The notes under the pieces are model-generated. The model made no database searches. It was not told the DNA's origin and was given only the letters and a program-made list of their open reading frames with translations. A program made the translations under genes and the position numbers. A stretch of DNA of 64,000 nt from JABDMH01 sp964428345. GTDB taxonomy: Bacteria; Bacteroidota; Bacteroidia; Chitinophagales; Saprospiraceae. Within the stretch, counting starts at the first letter, position 1; every line of letters starts with the position of its first letter. This document shows positions 46,115-54,588 of this stretch, piece after piece. The stretch spans positions 62,001-126,000 of the forward strand of contig CAYRYD010000010.1 in assembly GCA_964428345.1 (NCBI GenBank), given 5' to 3'.

Positions 46115-47173
46115 TCAGTCTATACAATGCTCTTTTTTTTCCAGCTTGAGGAGAACCGTAGCCAACACGACTACCCAAATCAGGAAAACACCGATATTGA
46201 TGCGTTCCCAGACCCCGATCAACGGAGTGGGCTGATTGGCAGCGATTCCAGGGGCCTCCATAAATGTCAGGATCCCGAATATCAGAACGATCACCAACGT
46301 GACGATGGAAAAAACACGAAACTTTCTTTCCAGCGCTTTGGCCGTAAAACCCAATGCAAGCAGGTAGATAATTTCGGTCGCTGCCCCCAGGACGAGGTGC
46401 ATGGTATCCGAAAAGGTGCCGCCACCGGCAGCCAGGACCTCACGCTGATGCATTGGAGCAAATGGCCAGAGAAAACCCAGGACGCCATAGGCCAGCATCA
46501 GGCCGCCGGCGATTCGCAGTAGTCGATTTTGCGGATCCGATCTCCGGATACCCCAGGCAAAAGCGATCATCAGCAGGGTGTAGGGCGCAGCCAGAACTGT
46601 CCATAGCATCCGGGTCGGCGCACCGGTGGCCGATAGTTCGCTGGGAGCCTGGGAAGTGATGCTGTAGCCGGGGTACTGCGTTGGCACAACAATATTGATG
46701 GCAAAATAAAGCAGCGAAGAGAGGATACCGCAAAGAAGAAGCCCCTTCTGCCGGTACCGGGCAGGGATCAGTGGAATGGCCACCAGAGCGCCCGCCACCA
46801 CGGGCAAACCCCACATCGGATGCAGCCAGTGCAGTTCCTGCAGGATGGCAATCTCGATCCAAAACCAGACCAGCAGTCCGCCCAACGCCAGGCCGGCCAG
46901 AACCCACCCGGAGCGGGAACGCCGGAGCACCGAAATAAAGGCTGCCGTGGTCAGTATTCCCAGGGCGACCAGGAGTACACCTGGTATCATAAAGTCCGGG
47001 AATACACCATGCATCATGTCTACCGGCATATCCATGAGGTGGCCGTCCGGTGCGACAATGAGAAGGGTGCCGCCCATGACGCAACCGGCAGCCTCATAAC
47101 CCAGCACCACCAGCAGGATAATCCGCTGCCATATCCGTTGACTTGGTTCCTTTGCTCCGGTAGCCTTCTTCAT
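46115..47173 (-). CDS. Polytopic membrane protein (DUF998-like C-terminal half)
   Basis: A 352-residue integral membrane protein with about ten predicted helices. The first four helices (QRIILLVVLGYEAAGCVMGG, PGVLLVALGILTTAAFISV and two more) form one half. The second half (CGILSSLLYFAINIVVPTQY, MLWTVLAAPYTLLMIAFAWG, LAYGVLGFLWPFAPMH, MHLVLGAATEIIYLLALG) resembles DUF998. The fusion of two membrane halves is noted from hydropathy only. Function is unknown. It looks more GC-rich and uses other codons than its neighbours in this island, suggesting a separate origin. Confidence 0.75.
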   Translation of the reverse strand: MKKATGAKEPSQRIWQRIILLVVLGYEAAGCVMGGTLLIVAPDGHLMDMPVDMMHGVFPDFMIPGVLLVALGILTTAAFISVLRRSRSGWVLAGLALGGLLVWFWIEIAILQELHWLHPMWGLPVVAGALVAIPLIPARYRQKGLLLCGILSSLLYFAINIVVPTQYPGYSITSQAPSELSATGAPTRMLWTVLAAPYTLLMIAFAWGIRRSDPQNRLLRIAGGLMLAYGVLGFLWPFAPMHQREVLAAGGGTFSDTMHLVLGAATEIIYLLALGFTAKALERKFRVFSIVTLVIVLIFGILTFMEAPGIAANQPTPLIGVWERINIGVFLIWVVVLATVLLKLEKKEHCID

Positions 47174-47409
47174 GTTGCAAAGGAAAACCTAAGACACCAG
47201 CCAGGCAATGAGTCAGGTCATACAATCAAATGATAGTCAGGTGACCTTTACTCCTAACAAATTCTTTTCCGTTCGGCACTCAAAAGTTTACACAGGTTCA
47301 CCACCCGGATAGCGAACTGAAATCTTTCTGTCTTGACCACATAGTCCTTTTCATTCACAATTCACCACTCATAATGGATTTCGGAAGCATCGGCAGAAAC
47401 GTCATTATC

Positions 47410-47874
47410 TCATTTGAGTTCTGAAAGTATCAATTTCTTCTGCTTCAAGGTGTTCTTCATTGCTTTTCTCCTTACTTGAGGGTCAGCGCTGTGTATTAAT
47501 TCAAAATATTCAGTTGGTACAACTTGCCAGGATAACCCATATTTATCTTTACACCATCCACAAGGGCCTTCCTCACCACCATTTTTAGTAATAGCTTCCC
47601 AATAATAATCCGTTTCTGCCTGGTCTTTTGTATTGATAACAAAGGAAACTGCTTCATTAAATTTGAATAACGGGCCTGCTGCTAAAATACTAAACTCCAT
47701 TCCTGCTATTTCAATTACCGCTGTTTCTATGCCGGCATCATTTTCACTTTCGTCACTATCGAACTTGCGAAAATCTTTCAGCTTACCGTCCTTAAAAATG
47801 GATAAGTAGTAATCTGCCACAGCTTTGGCATCTTTCTCTACCCACAAATAGGGAGTAATTTTTTGAGTAATCAT
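47410..47874 (-). CDS. VOC family protein (PhnB-like)
   Basis: A 154-residue vicinal-oxygen-chelate protein of the PhnB / 3-demethylubiquinone-methyltransferase-like type. Features are KITPYLWVEKDAKAVADYYL, a central FSILAAGPLFKFNEAVSF and GPCGWCKDKYGLSWQVVP. Residues of the canonical glyoxalase metal site are not conserved in this branch, and its biochemical role is generally unknown. The gene stands alone with its own leader. A second copy of the 16-bp repeat lies 100 bases upstream. Confidence 0.88.
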   Translation of the reverse strand: MITQKITPYLWVEKDAKAVADYYLSIFKDGKLKDFRKFDSDESENDAGIETAVIEIAGMEFSILAAGPLFKFNEAVSFVINTKDQAETDYYWEAITKNGGEEGPCGWCKDKYGLSWQVVPTEYFELIHSADPQVRRKAMKNTLKQKKLILSELK

Positions 47875-47973
47875 ATTTTTAATTCTTTAATTGGAGTCAT
47901 TTGCAATTGCAATTTGATTTAGCGTTGGGTTAATCAAATGTACTTTTTTGCGCGCTTTTTTCGCATGTTAACG

Positions 47974-47989
47974 CAAAGGAATGTCTGCG
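47974..47989 (+). repeat. 16-bp direct repeat, copy 2
   Basis: caaaggaatgtctgcg, identical to 45921-45936, about 2.05 kb away. It lies in the gap upstream of the VOC gene. Confidence 0.7.
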
Positions 47990-48042
47990 ATATATTTGGC
48001 GTACTGTTCCATAACCCTGCTAACAATAGTTTCCGGTTTAAA

Positions 48043-48774
48043 TTATCCTTTAATTACTGTTTTTAGAAATGTCTGTATAATATCAGATCTGCCCAGTGGC
48101 TCCAGGAGACATGTATATAAATTTACTCCTACAGCAAGGAATGTTCCCGGATGTTTGATTTTTCCATATTTCCATGCTGCCAGTATAACCAAACTGATAA
48201 TAATGAGCTGAGTAAAATATATAGGTATCATAATATCAATATTTGGCCAATCATTAATATTTCTATCAACATAAATATTCTGAATTCCCCGACCCAAAGC
48301 GGGCATCATGATTATAAATACCGTAGATATTAACCACCATGCGTGATCATCCAATTGCTTCCTTTTTAAAATACTATTTATAACGGCAATTCCAAAACCT
48401 ATTATCATTGGAATCTCTACAGCGGCCACTCCAAAGAAAAACCAGGGCTCAAATGGGCCAAATCTATCTGGCATCTGTAATGAATTTTGTGTTGTCACAA
48501 TATCTCTATGCATCATACTAAAGGCAGTTATGCATACTCCACCGGCTAAAAACATTCCAATAATACCATTGGTACGATGCTTATCCAATTTTCCATGTGT
48601 AGCGAGGTATGGTTGGATAATTAAATACATATACCACAGGGTTCCTGTCCAATAATGCACATGCACAGACCAGGCACTCTCAAAAAAATCTCCCCAATAG
48701 TCTCTTAAAATACCAAGCTGCATTAAAATCATGGGGATAATCATCCATTTATATAGATCTCTGTATCTATCCAT
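48043..48774 (-). CDS. Polytopic membrane protein of unknown function
   Basis: A 243-residue protein with about six to seven predicted helices, e.g. GTLWYMYLIIQPYLATHG, NGIIGMFLAGGVCITAFSMM, FFFGVAAVEIPMIIGFGIAV and MIPIYFTQLIIISLVILAAW. Helix-associated His residues (WSVHVHYWTG, LDKHRTNG, DDHAWW) are reminiscent of haem-binding DUF2306-like proteins, but this is only a resemblance. AT-rich compared with the upstream metabolism genes, like the other small genes of this island. Confidence 0.75.
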   Translation of the reverse strand: MDRYRDLYKWMIIPMILMQLGILRDYWGDFFESAWSVHVHYWTGTLWYMYLIIQPYLATHGKLDKHRTNGIIGMFLAGGVCITAFSMMHRDIVTTQNSLQMPDRFGPFEPWFFFGVAAVEIPMIIGFGIAVINSILKRKQLDDHAWWLISTVFIIMMPALGRGIQNIYVDRNINDWPNIDIMIPIYFTQLIIISLVILAAWKYGKIKHPGTFLAVGVNLYTCLLEPLGRSDIIQTFLKTVIKG

Positions 48775-48856
48775 AATTTATTTTTAATTACTGCCAATGT
48801 CGTCTTCGCATAGCTGTAAAATTACTACTTATCCAAAGTTATTCATTAACAAGTTT

Positions 48857-49525
48857 CTACCATTTTGATTCTATGAAATACAGCGCTGTCCCATCTGGGT
48901 CGTTGAAGTGAAGGAACCGACCGCCTTCCTCTTCTCTCTTTTCTGCCATAATTGACAACTTTTGTAATTCAGCATGTGTGTCATCAAAATTATCGGTTGT
49001 AAAACCAATAGACACATTCCCCGAATTGCCTTTAAGATTCATCCCTGAGGATGGGTGAAGTCCAATAACAATGCCTGGTGCTGTTAGCTGTGCATAATGA
49101 TTACCCCAACGTTCTTTTTCAATTAGGCCTATGGATCTGTAAAATGAAATGGATCTATCCAGGTCATTTACATTAATGGTTACGTTAGATTCTTTTATTT
49201 TCATTTTTTTCTTTTTTGGTTTTGGTTCAGGTAATTCTTTCAAGGAAATTTTGACTAATTTACTTAGCCATACGCTGTCCTCAATTTTGTCTTCTATCAA
49301 AAAACTTGGTTTTCCTCCGGGATACGCAGGTGACTCTTTTACTTCCCCAATAAATTCACGACCGGATTTTGTGGGTTTTATAAACAGCTTATTATCGCAA
49401 ATAAGTCCAAATATTTTTCTATCTGCATATATTCCATATTCACCAAACATCTTTTTAGCGACTATTTCACCCGCATCTTTAATTTGGTCGGTTACAAAAT
49501 CCACAAATTGTTGGTCTGAAGCCAT
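48857..49525 (-). CDS. Fusion of TfoX N-terminal domain and VOC (glyoxalase-like) domain
   Basis: A 222-residue two-domain protein. Residues 1-105 are a TfoX_N domain (FVDFVTDQIKDAGEIVAKKM, YGIYADRKIFGLICDNKLFI, PAYPGGKPSFLIED). A Lys-rich linker (PKPKKKKMKIK) follows, then a VOC domain (NVTINVNDLDRSISFYRSIG, APGIVIGLHPSSGM, GRFLHFNDPDGTALYFIES). The VOC half alone is like ordinary stand-alone glyoxalase-type proteins. Immediately upstream are remnants of a second VOC gene in the same orientation, which may be a former neighbour or duplication partner. No signal peptide. Confidence 0.88.
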   Translation of the reverse strand: MASDQQFVDFVTDQIKDAGEIVAKKMFGEYGIYADRKIFGLICDNKLFIKPTKSGREFIGEVKESPAYPGGKPSFLIEDKIEDSVWLSKLVKISLKELPEPKPKKKKMKIKESNVTINVNDLDRSISFYRSIGLIEKERWGNHYAQLTAPGIVIGLHPSSGMNLKGNSGNVSIGFTTDNFDDTHAELQKLSIMAEKREEEGGRFLHFNDPDGTALYFIESKW

Positions 49526-49680
49526 GTCATTTGGTTTTTTATTTCAAAGTACGGATCATAAATCAATCCAATAACGTTGCCAAAAGGGTCTTTTACAGTT
49601 GCAGCTATTAGATCGCCCCAATGTTATACGGGTTTTTCATTTTCTACACTTTTTACAAACTTGGAGCTTATCTTATAATT
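49520..49680 (-). pseudogene. Remnant of a second VOC-family gene
   Basis: The minus strand reads HWGDLIAATVKDPFGNVIGL followed by IYDPYF, an evident C-terminal VOC segment. It is preceded by an in-frame TAA at 49624-49626 and continues over the start of the TfoX-VOC gene. The segment before the stop (NYKISSKFVKSVENEKPV) is not clearly VOC and may be another fragment joined here. No N-terminal VOC part exists nearby, so this is a deletion remnant. Confidence 0.6.
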
Positions 49681-49966
49681 CCCCTGCGGAACGGTATGGT
49701 AAAGCGCCAAAGTGGCAAATCGCCTCCCTAATCAATGTATCAATCCTAAGACAACGTACGGAGAAACCGAACGCCCGATTGCCAGTATTCACGTTGGCAT
49801 TGCTGCTGTAGAAGCCGAGGCTTCGAGAATACGAACCGCTAACCGCACTACTCCAATAATAGTAGCCTCCGAAACCAACACTAAGGAGCGAACCATTGCT
49901 GTTGTGTGTGCCCAGCATGGGCATCTGCCCGTATGAAGTTACGGAATTATCCGAAGGGTTGAGGTG
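49673..49966 (-). pseudogene. Fragment of a FISUMP-like (Fibrobacter-type paralogous) C-terminal domain
   Basis: The minus strand is open for 97 codons with a typical C-terminal FISUMP/C-type-lectin-like pattern: GGYYYWSSAVSGSYSRSLGF followed by GNRAFGFSVRC. The frame enters after a stop at 49967 and ends with a tail (ICHFGALPYRSAGEL) foreign to the domain, so both ends are lost. Similar domains form the target proteins of some diversity-generating retroelements, but no reverse transcriptase or template repeat is present here. Confidence 0.6.
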
Positions 49967-50087
49967 TTATTAGATCCTAGAGCTATTTATCCTGCACGTT
50001 CCTGCTGGCAGGATATTGGGTCTACCTCAGTTTAAAGTCAATATTAATTGTAAATAGAGCCCCTTCCATATGGGCAACTGTCCTTAT
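49967..50087. other. Gap without recognised gene
   Basis: Together with the remnants at 49520-49966 this makes a 562-base stretch with no intact gene between 49526 and 50087. A hairpin-like CCTGCACGTTCCTGCTGGCAGG lies near 49991-50012; nothing else is seen. Confidence 0.4.
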
Positions 50088-51197
50088 TTATAACATCACC
50101 TTCTTTCCTTTTTTCACTGCTTTATAAATGGCATCAATGATGATCATATCTTTAACACCTTCTTCTCCGTTTACGGGTACTTTGGGCTCATTTCCATCAA
50201 GAATTATTCCTGCCATTTCATCCATCTGTACAGTCTGATGGGTCACAATCGGTTGATTCAGTGGCCCCTTGTGGGTGCGGCCTTTGATCGGTCCGTATCC
50301 GGTTGAAGGTTGCATTTCAGCAAAGCCCTCAACACCGTTGAGGTAGAAGCGATCCAGGTGACTGACTGCATAAGTTGACAGACAGGATGCTACTGCCCCA
50401 CTGGGGAAGCCCATCTGGAAGGTGATGGTCTCATCGACTCCTTCCTTGAATTTCACCGGATCCGTTTTTACTTCCTGGGCGGTTACCCACATTGGCTCTT
50501 CACCGACCATATAACGGGCTCCGTTGATGGAATAAATACCAATGTCCATCATAGAACCGCCACCTGCAAGCTCAGGGTCTAGCCTCCATTGATTGGGGTT
50601 GCCAATGCGGAAACCTGACTGTCCCTGGAAGAACATGATTTTACCAAATTCACCCCCTTCACGCATACGAATAACTTCCAGGGTATGTGGTTCAAAATGC
50701 ATTCGGTATCCGATTAGTAATTTGACATTATTTTGCTTACATACATCCACCATTTCCTGCGCATCTTTGGCGTTTATGGACATCGGTTTTTCACAGATCA
50801 CATGTTTGCCGGCATTGGCAACCCCTATGGTGTGGGGTTTGTGCAATGCATTAGGTGTGATGACGTAGACGGCATCTATATCCGGGTTATTCTTAATTTC
50901 CCCATAGTTTTCGTAGTTATAGCAGTTTTTTTCAGGGATGTCATACGTTTTCTGCCACTCTGCAATCTTGGATGGGGTACCACTAATCACTCCTACTAAT
51001 TTGGCATGTGTACAGGATTCCATCGCCTTGGCTACCCGGGTTCCATAGCTACCCAGTCCCATAATAGCGACACGCAGGGTACTTGCGCCACCCGGAGTGG
51101 GTCGGTATGCTGGTATCTCCCTGGTGGCGTCCAGTAAGAAGGGAGATCCTAATGCTGTAACTCCCAGTTTTTGCAGAAAATCTCGTCTAGAACTCAT
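50088..51197 (-). CDS. Tat-exported Gfo/Idh/MocA family oxidoreductase
   Basis: A 369-residue oxidoreductase with twin-Arg leader (MSSRRDFLQKLGVTALG). Rossmann motif VAIMGLGSYGTRVAKAME, family EKP in HVICEKPMSINAKDAQEM, and GGGSMMDIGIYSINGARYM in the C-terminal domain closely resemble glucose-fructose-oxidoreductase-like secreted dehydrogenases. It is divergent from the apiose-type operon across a 268-base gap. Whether it belongs with that operon (periplasmic sugar oxidation before import) or with the Tat enzymes upstream cannot be told. The start is the ATG ahead of the RR motif. Confidence 0.9.
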   Translation of the reverse strand: MSSRRDFLQKLGVTALGSPFLLDATREIPAYRPTPGGASTLRVAIMGLGSYGTRVAKAMESCTHAKLVGVISGTPSKIAEWQKTYDIPEKNCYNYENYGEIKNNPDIDAVYVITPNALHKPHTIGVANAGKHVICEKPMSINAKDAQEMVDVCKQNNVKLLIGYRMHFEPHTLEVIRMREGGEFGKIMFFQGQSGFRIGNPNQWRLDPELAGGGSMMDIGIYSINGARYMVGEEPMWVTAQEVKTDPVKFKEGVDETITFQMGFPSGAVASCLSTYAVSHLDRFYLNGVEGFAEMQPSTGYGPIKGRTHKGPLNQPIVTHQTVQMDEMAGIILDGNEPKVPVNGEEGVKDMIIIDAIYKAVKKGKKVML

Positions 51198-51465
51198 GTT
51201 TGTTTGTTTTTGTGCAACTGTTAAATATAGATAGTAGTATGAATATAGCCTTAATATAGAATATGATGATTCCTTAAGGACGTACAGTATTGGATCGCCC
51301 TTATTTTCTTACAAAGATTTAAATATCAATGGCAAATCAAATATGATAAAGAAGGTAGGAAGGGTCAGAAAGCAGTCTGCCTTCTTCCCATCCGGTATGC
51401 TGTCAATTGTCGGACGGATTCTTTGAGGAGATCAGTATCTTCATAGCACTAATAGTCCCTGTTAA
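51198..51465. promoter_or_regulatory. Divergent gap upstream of the apiose-type operon
   Basis: A 268-base divergent region that must carry the promoters of the oxidoreductase at 50088 and the operon from 51466. It contains GAAGG (51351-51355) and CCTTC (51380-51384) arms that could fold, but no clear TAnnTTTG element or regulator gene was recognised. Confidence 0.4.
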
Positions 51466-52491
51466 ATGAAATGTATCAAACTGGTGATAGTGGGTTGTGG
51501 TTTCTGGTCGAAATACCAAAGTTTTGCCTGGAAGGAGCTTAGCGAAAATGTAAAGATCGTGGCCTTCTGCGACAAGAATATTGAAAAAGCCCGGAAACTG
51601 GCTCAGCTCTTCGGTGTAAGTAAGGTATACGATGATCTTGCAGTATTGCTGGACCGGGAGGATGTAGATCTTGTAGACATCATTTCGGATGTAGACTCCC
51701 ATGCACCGCTTGTCAAGATATGTGCAGATCATCAGGTCTCGGTGGTATGTCAAAAGCCCATGGGACCATCCTTTGAGGTAGCAGAAGAAATGGTCGGGTA
51801 CTGCAGAGACCTTGGCACAGACTTCTCTGTACACGAGAACTTCCGTTGGCAGCATCCCATTCGAAGAGTGAAGGAGTTGCTTGATGAAAACCGAATCGGA
51901 GCTCCTTTTAAGGCGAGTATACGGTTTTGCAGCAGCTTCCCGGTTTTTAAAAATCAACCTTCACTTGCTGACCTAAAGCAGTTTATCATCACCGATGTGG
52001 GATCACATATTCTGGATATTTCGCGGTTCCTGTTTGGCGAGGCACATTCGCTGTACTGTCAGACACACAGCATTAACCCTGGCATCAAGGGGGAGGATGT
52101 GGCCAATGTCTTCATCAGGCATAGGTCTGGAGTACATTCGTATTGTGAAATGTCCTATGCTTCAAGATTTGAAAAGGAATACTTTCCCCAGACTATGATT
52201 TTAGTCGAGGGTGCTCTGGGCTCTGTTTCTTTGCAACCCGGCTACAAAATTTCCTGCACTACCGCCGATGGTACTATTTTTTTCGATGCCAGTCCACCCA
52301 TGTATGAGTGGTCTGATCCGGATTATGCCGTCGTACATAGTAGTATGGTGGGCTGCAATCAAAATATACTGCAGGCTAAACTTCATAAATCAAAGGCTGA
52401 AACGTGCGGCGAAGACAACCTGAAGACAATTCGGTTGGTTTTTGACGCATATCGCTCAGCTGAACGTAATCAAGTCATATTTTATGATTAA
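51466..52491 (+). CDS. apsD: Gfo/Idh/MocA dehydrogenase, probable D-apiose dehydrogenase (ApsD-like)
   Basis: A 341-residue cytoplasmic oxidoreductase without signal peptide. Rossmann motif IVGCGFWSKYQSFAWKEL, second-strand VAFCDKNIEKARKLAQLFG, and QKPMGPSFEVAEEMV at the position of the usual EKP (Glu to Gln). Substrate-domain motifs are FSVHENFRWQHPIRRV and ITDVGSHILDISRFLFG. ApsD enzymes, known from D-apiose pathways, belong to this family and oxidise D-apiose to apionolactone. Neighbourhood with ApnL-, ApnO- and OiaK-like genes is the main reason for the specific call; the family alone would not justify it. It overlaps the next gene by eight bases, first gene of the operon. Confidence 0.7.
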   Translation: MKCIKLVIVGCGFWSKYQSFAWKELSENVKIVAFCDKNIEKARKLAQLFGVSKVYDDLAVLLDREDVDLVDIISDVDSHAPLVKICADHQVSVVCQKPMGPSFEVAEEMVGYCRDLGTDFSVHENFRWQHPIRRVKELLDENRIGAPFKASIRFCSSFPVFKNQPSLADLKQFIITDVGSHILDISRFLFGEAHSLYCQTHSINPGIKGEDVANVFIRHRSGVHSYCEMSYASRFEKEYFPQTMILVEGALGSVSLQPGYKISCTTADGTIFFDASPPMYEWSDPDYAVVHSSMVGCNQNILQAKLHKSKAETCGEDNLKTIRLVFDAYRSAERNQVIFYD

Positions 52492-53302
52492 AATAGGATT
52501 AGGAACGTATGCTCTTGCCTGGTCCATTGGTGTTCCTGGCTTCATGCCCGGCAATCCCATGTCTATCATTGACTTTTTGAATAAGGCGCATTCTCTCGAT
52601 GCAGATTGTGTCCAGATAGCGGATAATTTGCCAATGGATGAACTATCAGGTGAGGAGTTACAAATGGCCAGGAAGAAGGCCGGAGATTTAGGGTTGAATG
52701 TGGAATTGGGTATACGTGGGCTGACGATGGAGAGGGTGTTGCAATATCTGGACCTATGCCGGTTGTTTGATGCAAAACTGCTTCGGGTTGTGATCGATGC
52801 ACCTGATTATGAACCGGAGATAGGTGAGGTGATCCATCTGCTGAAGGAACTACTTCCATCACTTGCAGGTGCAGGCGTACAGTTGGGCATCGAAAATCAT
52901 GATCGATTTTCGGCTAAGGAGTTTCTCCGGATTGTACAGATTGCCGATTCTCAATGGATAGGCATATGCATGGACCCGGTCAATTCTTTGGGTTGTGGAG
53001 AAGGTTTTTTTGAGGTGGCAGATCAGCTACTTCCGTACACCCTAAGTCTGCATGTGAAGGATTATATGATAAAGCGGAAGGTACACAACATGGGGTTCGA
53101 TGTATGGGGCACGGTAGCCGGCAAGGGCATGCTTCCCATCCCATGGCTGCTTGAACAGGTCAAAGCAATTGGGAAATGCCAGTCTGCAATTCTTGAACTG
53201 TGGCCACCTCCCGAAGCAACGATAAAGGAGACTATAGAGAAGGAGCAACGTTGGGTCGATGAAAGCATGAAATACTTAAAATCATTAGTAACTGCCAATT
53301 AG
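52484..53302 (+). CDS. oiaC: Xylose-isomerase-like TIM-barrel protein, probable 3-oxo-isoapionate decarboxylase (OiaC-like)
   Basis: A 272-residue sugar phosphate isomerase/epimerase-fold protein. The ATG at 52484 is used; upstream in-frame codons lie inside the previous gene. N-terminal motif LGTYALAWSIGVPGFMPGNP and QIADNLPMDEL, with metal-site candidates in LGIENHDRFS, GICMDPVNSLG, LHVKDY and ILELWPPPE. The N-terminal signature resembles OiaC of D-apiose loci, which converts 3-oxo-isoapionate to L-erythrulose and CO2; that resemblance is from memory. Position between ApsD- and RLP-like genes fits. A generic isomerase is the alternative. Confidence 0.6.
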   Translation: MIKIGLGTYALAWSIGVPGFMPGNPMSIIDFLNKAHSLDADCVQIADNLPMDELSGEELQMARKKAGDLGLNVELGIRGLTMERVLQYLDLCRLFDAKLLRVVIDAPDYEPEIGEVIHLLKELLPSLAGAGVQLGIENHDRFSAKEFLRIVQIADSQWIGICMDPVNSLGCGEGFFEVADQLLPYTLSLHVKDYMIKRKVHNMGFDVWGTVAGKGMLPIPWLLEQVKAIGKCQSAILELWPPPEATIKETIEKEQRWVDESMKYLKSLVTAN

Positions 53303-53327
53303 ACCCTGGAAAAGTAACCCGGAGAAC

Positions 53328-54587
53328 ATGAGACAAGACCATATAAAGGCCACCTATTTAATCGAGACGTCATACGAGTTGGAGACTGCTGCTGAAATAA
53401 TGGCTGGTGAGCAATCTTGCGGCACATTTCTCCGCACACCGGGAGAAAGCGATATGTTACGCGCCAATCATTTAGCTGTGATTGAGCATTTGGAAGCGTT
53501 AGAATCAGTCCCGGAACCCAGTTTACCAGGTGCCCGTCAGAAGGGAGGGAATCCTATTCGCCGTGCGAAAGTGACCCTGAGCTGGCCATATGAGAACATT
53601 GGCACCAATCTCCCGGCACTCGTTTCCACCATTGCCGGGAATCTCTACGAGCTTGCCCCATTCTCGGGTCTTCGACTGTTGGATTTTGAAGTGCCGGAGA
53701 AATATAATGAGAGATATTCGGGACCCGCATTTGGTGTGGAGGGAACCCGGCAGTTGGTTAATGTCAGTGACCGGCCTGTCATAGGGACCATTATAAAGCC
53801 TAGCGTCGGATTATCCCCGGTACAATCAGCAGAGCAAACCAGGGAGCTAATCCAGGCTGGACTGGACTTTATCAAGGATGATGAGTTACAGGTTGATTCT
53901 CCCCACTCACCGTTCGAAGATCGCGTGAAACAGACGATGCAAGTCATCAACAGATACGCTGACCGAGAGGGCAAAAAGCCTATGTATGCTTTCAATGTGA
54001 CCGGTGATCTGGATGATATGTTGCGTCGACATGACTTCCTTGTAGAGCAGGGAGCTACTTGTATGATGATCAATTTGAATTGGGCCGGCATCAGTGCAGT
54101 TCATCATCTGGCCAGACACACAACTATGCCGATTCATGGGCATCGCTGTGGATGGGGCATGTTTACCCGCGAGCCTTCATTAGGCATGGAGTTTACGGCA
54201 TATCAGAAGATCTGGAGGTTGGCGGGGGTAGATCACTTGCATACCAACGGCATCAGAAATAAATTTTGTGAAAGTGATGAATCTGTAATTGAGTCTATCA
54301 AGGCATGTCAGGCCGATTTCATCGGTCAGAAAAATCCCATGCCCGTATTGTCCTCGGGTCAATGGGCAGGGCAGACTACGGATACCTATAGTGCAATTGG
54401 CAACTTTGACCTAATGTATGTCGCAGGAGGGGGCATTGTCTCTCATCCATCTGGCATGCAGGCAGGGGTGAAAAGCTTGCAGCAAGGCTGGGAAGCAGCA
54501 GGTGCAGGGTTATCCCTCCCGGCTTATGCAAAGACACACCCCGAACTTCAGGAAGCTTTGGAATTTTTTGGAAATCGGATGATTTAG
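53328..54587 (+). CDS. RuBisCO-like protein of the 3-oxo-isoapionate-4-phosphate type
   Basis: A 419-residue type IV RuBisCO-like protein. It retains GTIIKPSVGLSP (Lys of the KPK motif kept, second Lys replaced by Ser), the carbamylated-Lys metal motif in LDFIKDDELQVDSPHSPF (K-D-D-E), HGHRCGWGMF and a phosphate-site YVAGGGIVSHPSG. The loop-6 position reads HTNGIRNKF. So Mg-binding chemistry on an enolate is expected but carboxylation of RuBP is not. In apiose pathways RLPs act on 3-oxo-isoapionate-4-phosphate as a decarboxylase or as a transcarboxylase/hydrolase (OiaX/OiaT); sequence alone cannot choose. The stop is one base from the kinase start. Confidence 0.82.
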   Translation: MRQDHIKATYLIETSYELETAAEIMAGEQSCGTFLRTPGESDMLRANHLAVIEHLEALESVPEPSLPGARQKGGNPIRRAKVTLSWPYENIGTNLPALVSTIAGNLYELAPFSGLRLLDFEVPEKYNERYSGPAFGVEGTRQLVNVSDRPVIGTIIKPSVGLSPVQSAEQTRELIQAGLDFIKDDELQVDSPHSPFEDRVKQTMQVINRYADREGKKPMYAFNVTGDLDDMLRRHDFLVEQGATCMMINLNWAGISAVHHLARHTTMPIHGHRCGWGMFTREPSLGMEFTAYQKIWRLAGVDHLHTNGIRNKFCESDESVIESIKACQADFIGQKNPMPVLSSGQWAGQTTDTYSAIGNFDLMYVAGGGIVSHPSGMQAGVKSLQQGWEAAGAGLSLPAYAKTHPELQEALEFFGNRMI

Positions 54588-54588
54588 C

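Noticed and set aside
45175..49525. Chromosomal integron cassette array
   Set aside because: The small co-oriented genes suggested it, and GTTGGGT at ~47933 fits half an attC core, but no paired site, no regular attC structure and no integrase were found.
49673..49966. Active diversity-generating retroelement
   Set aside because: Only a lectin-like fragment is present; no reverse transcriptase or template repeat lies nearby.
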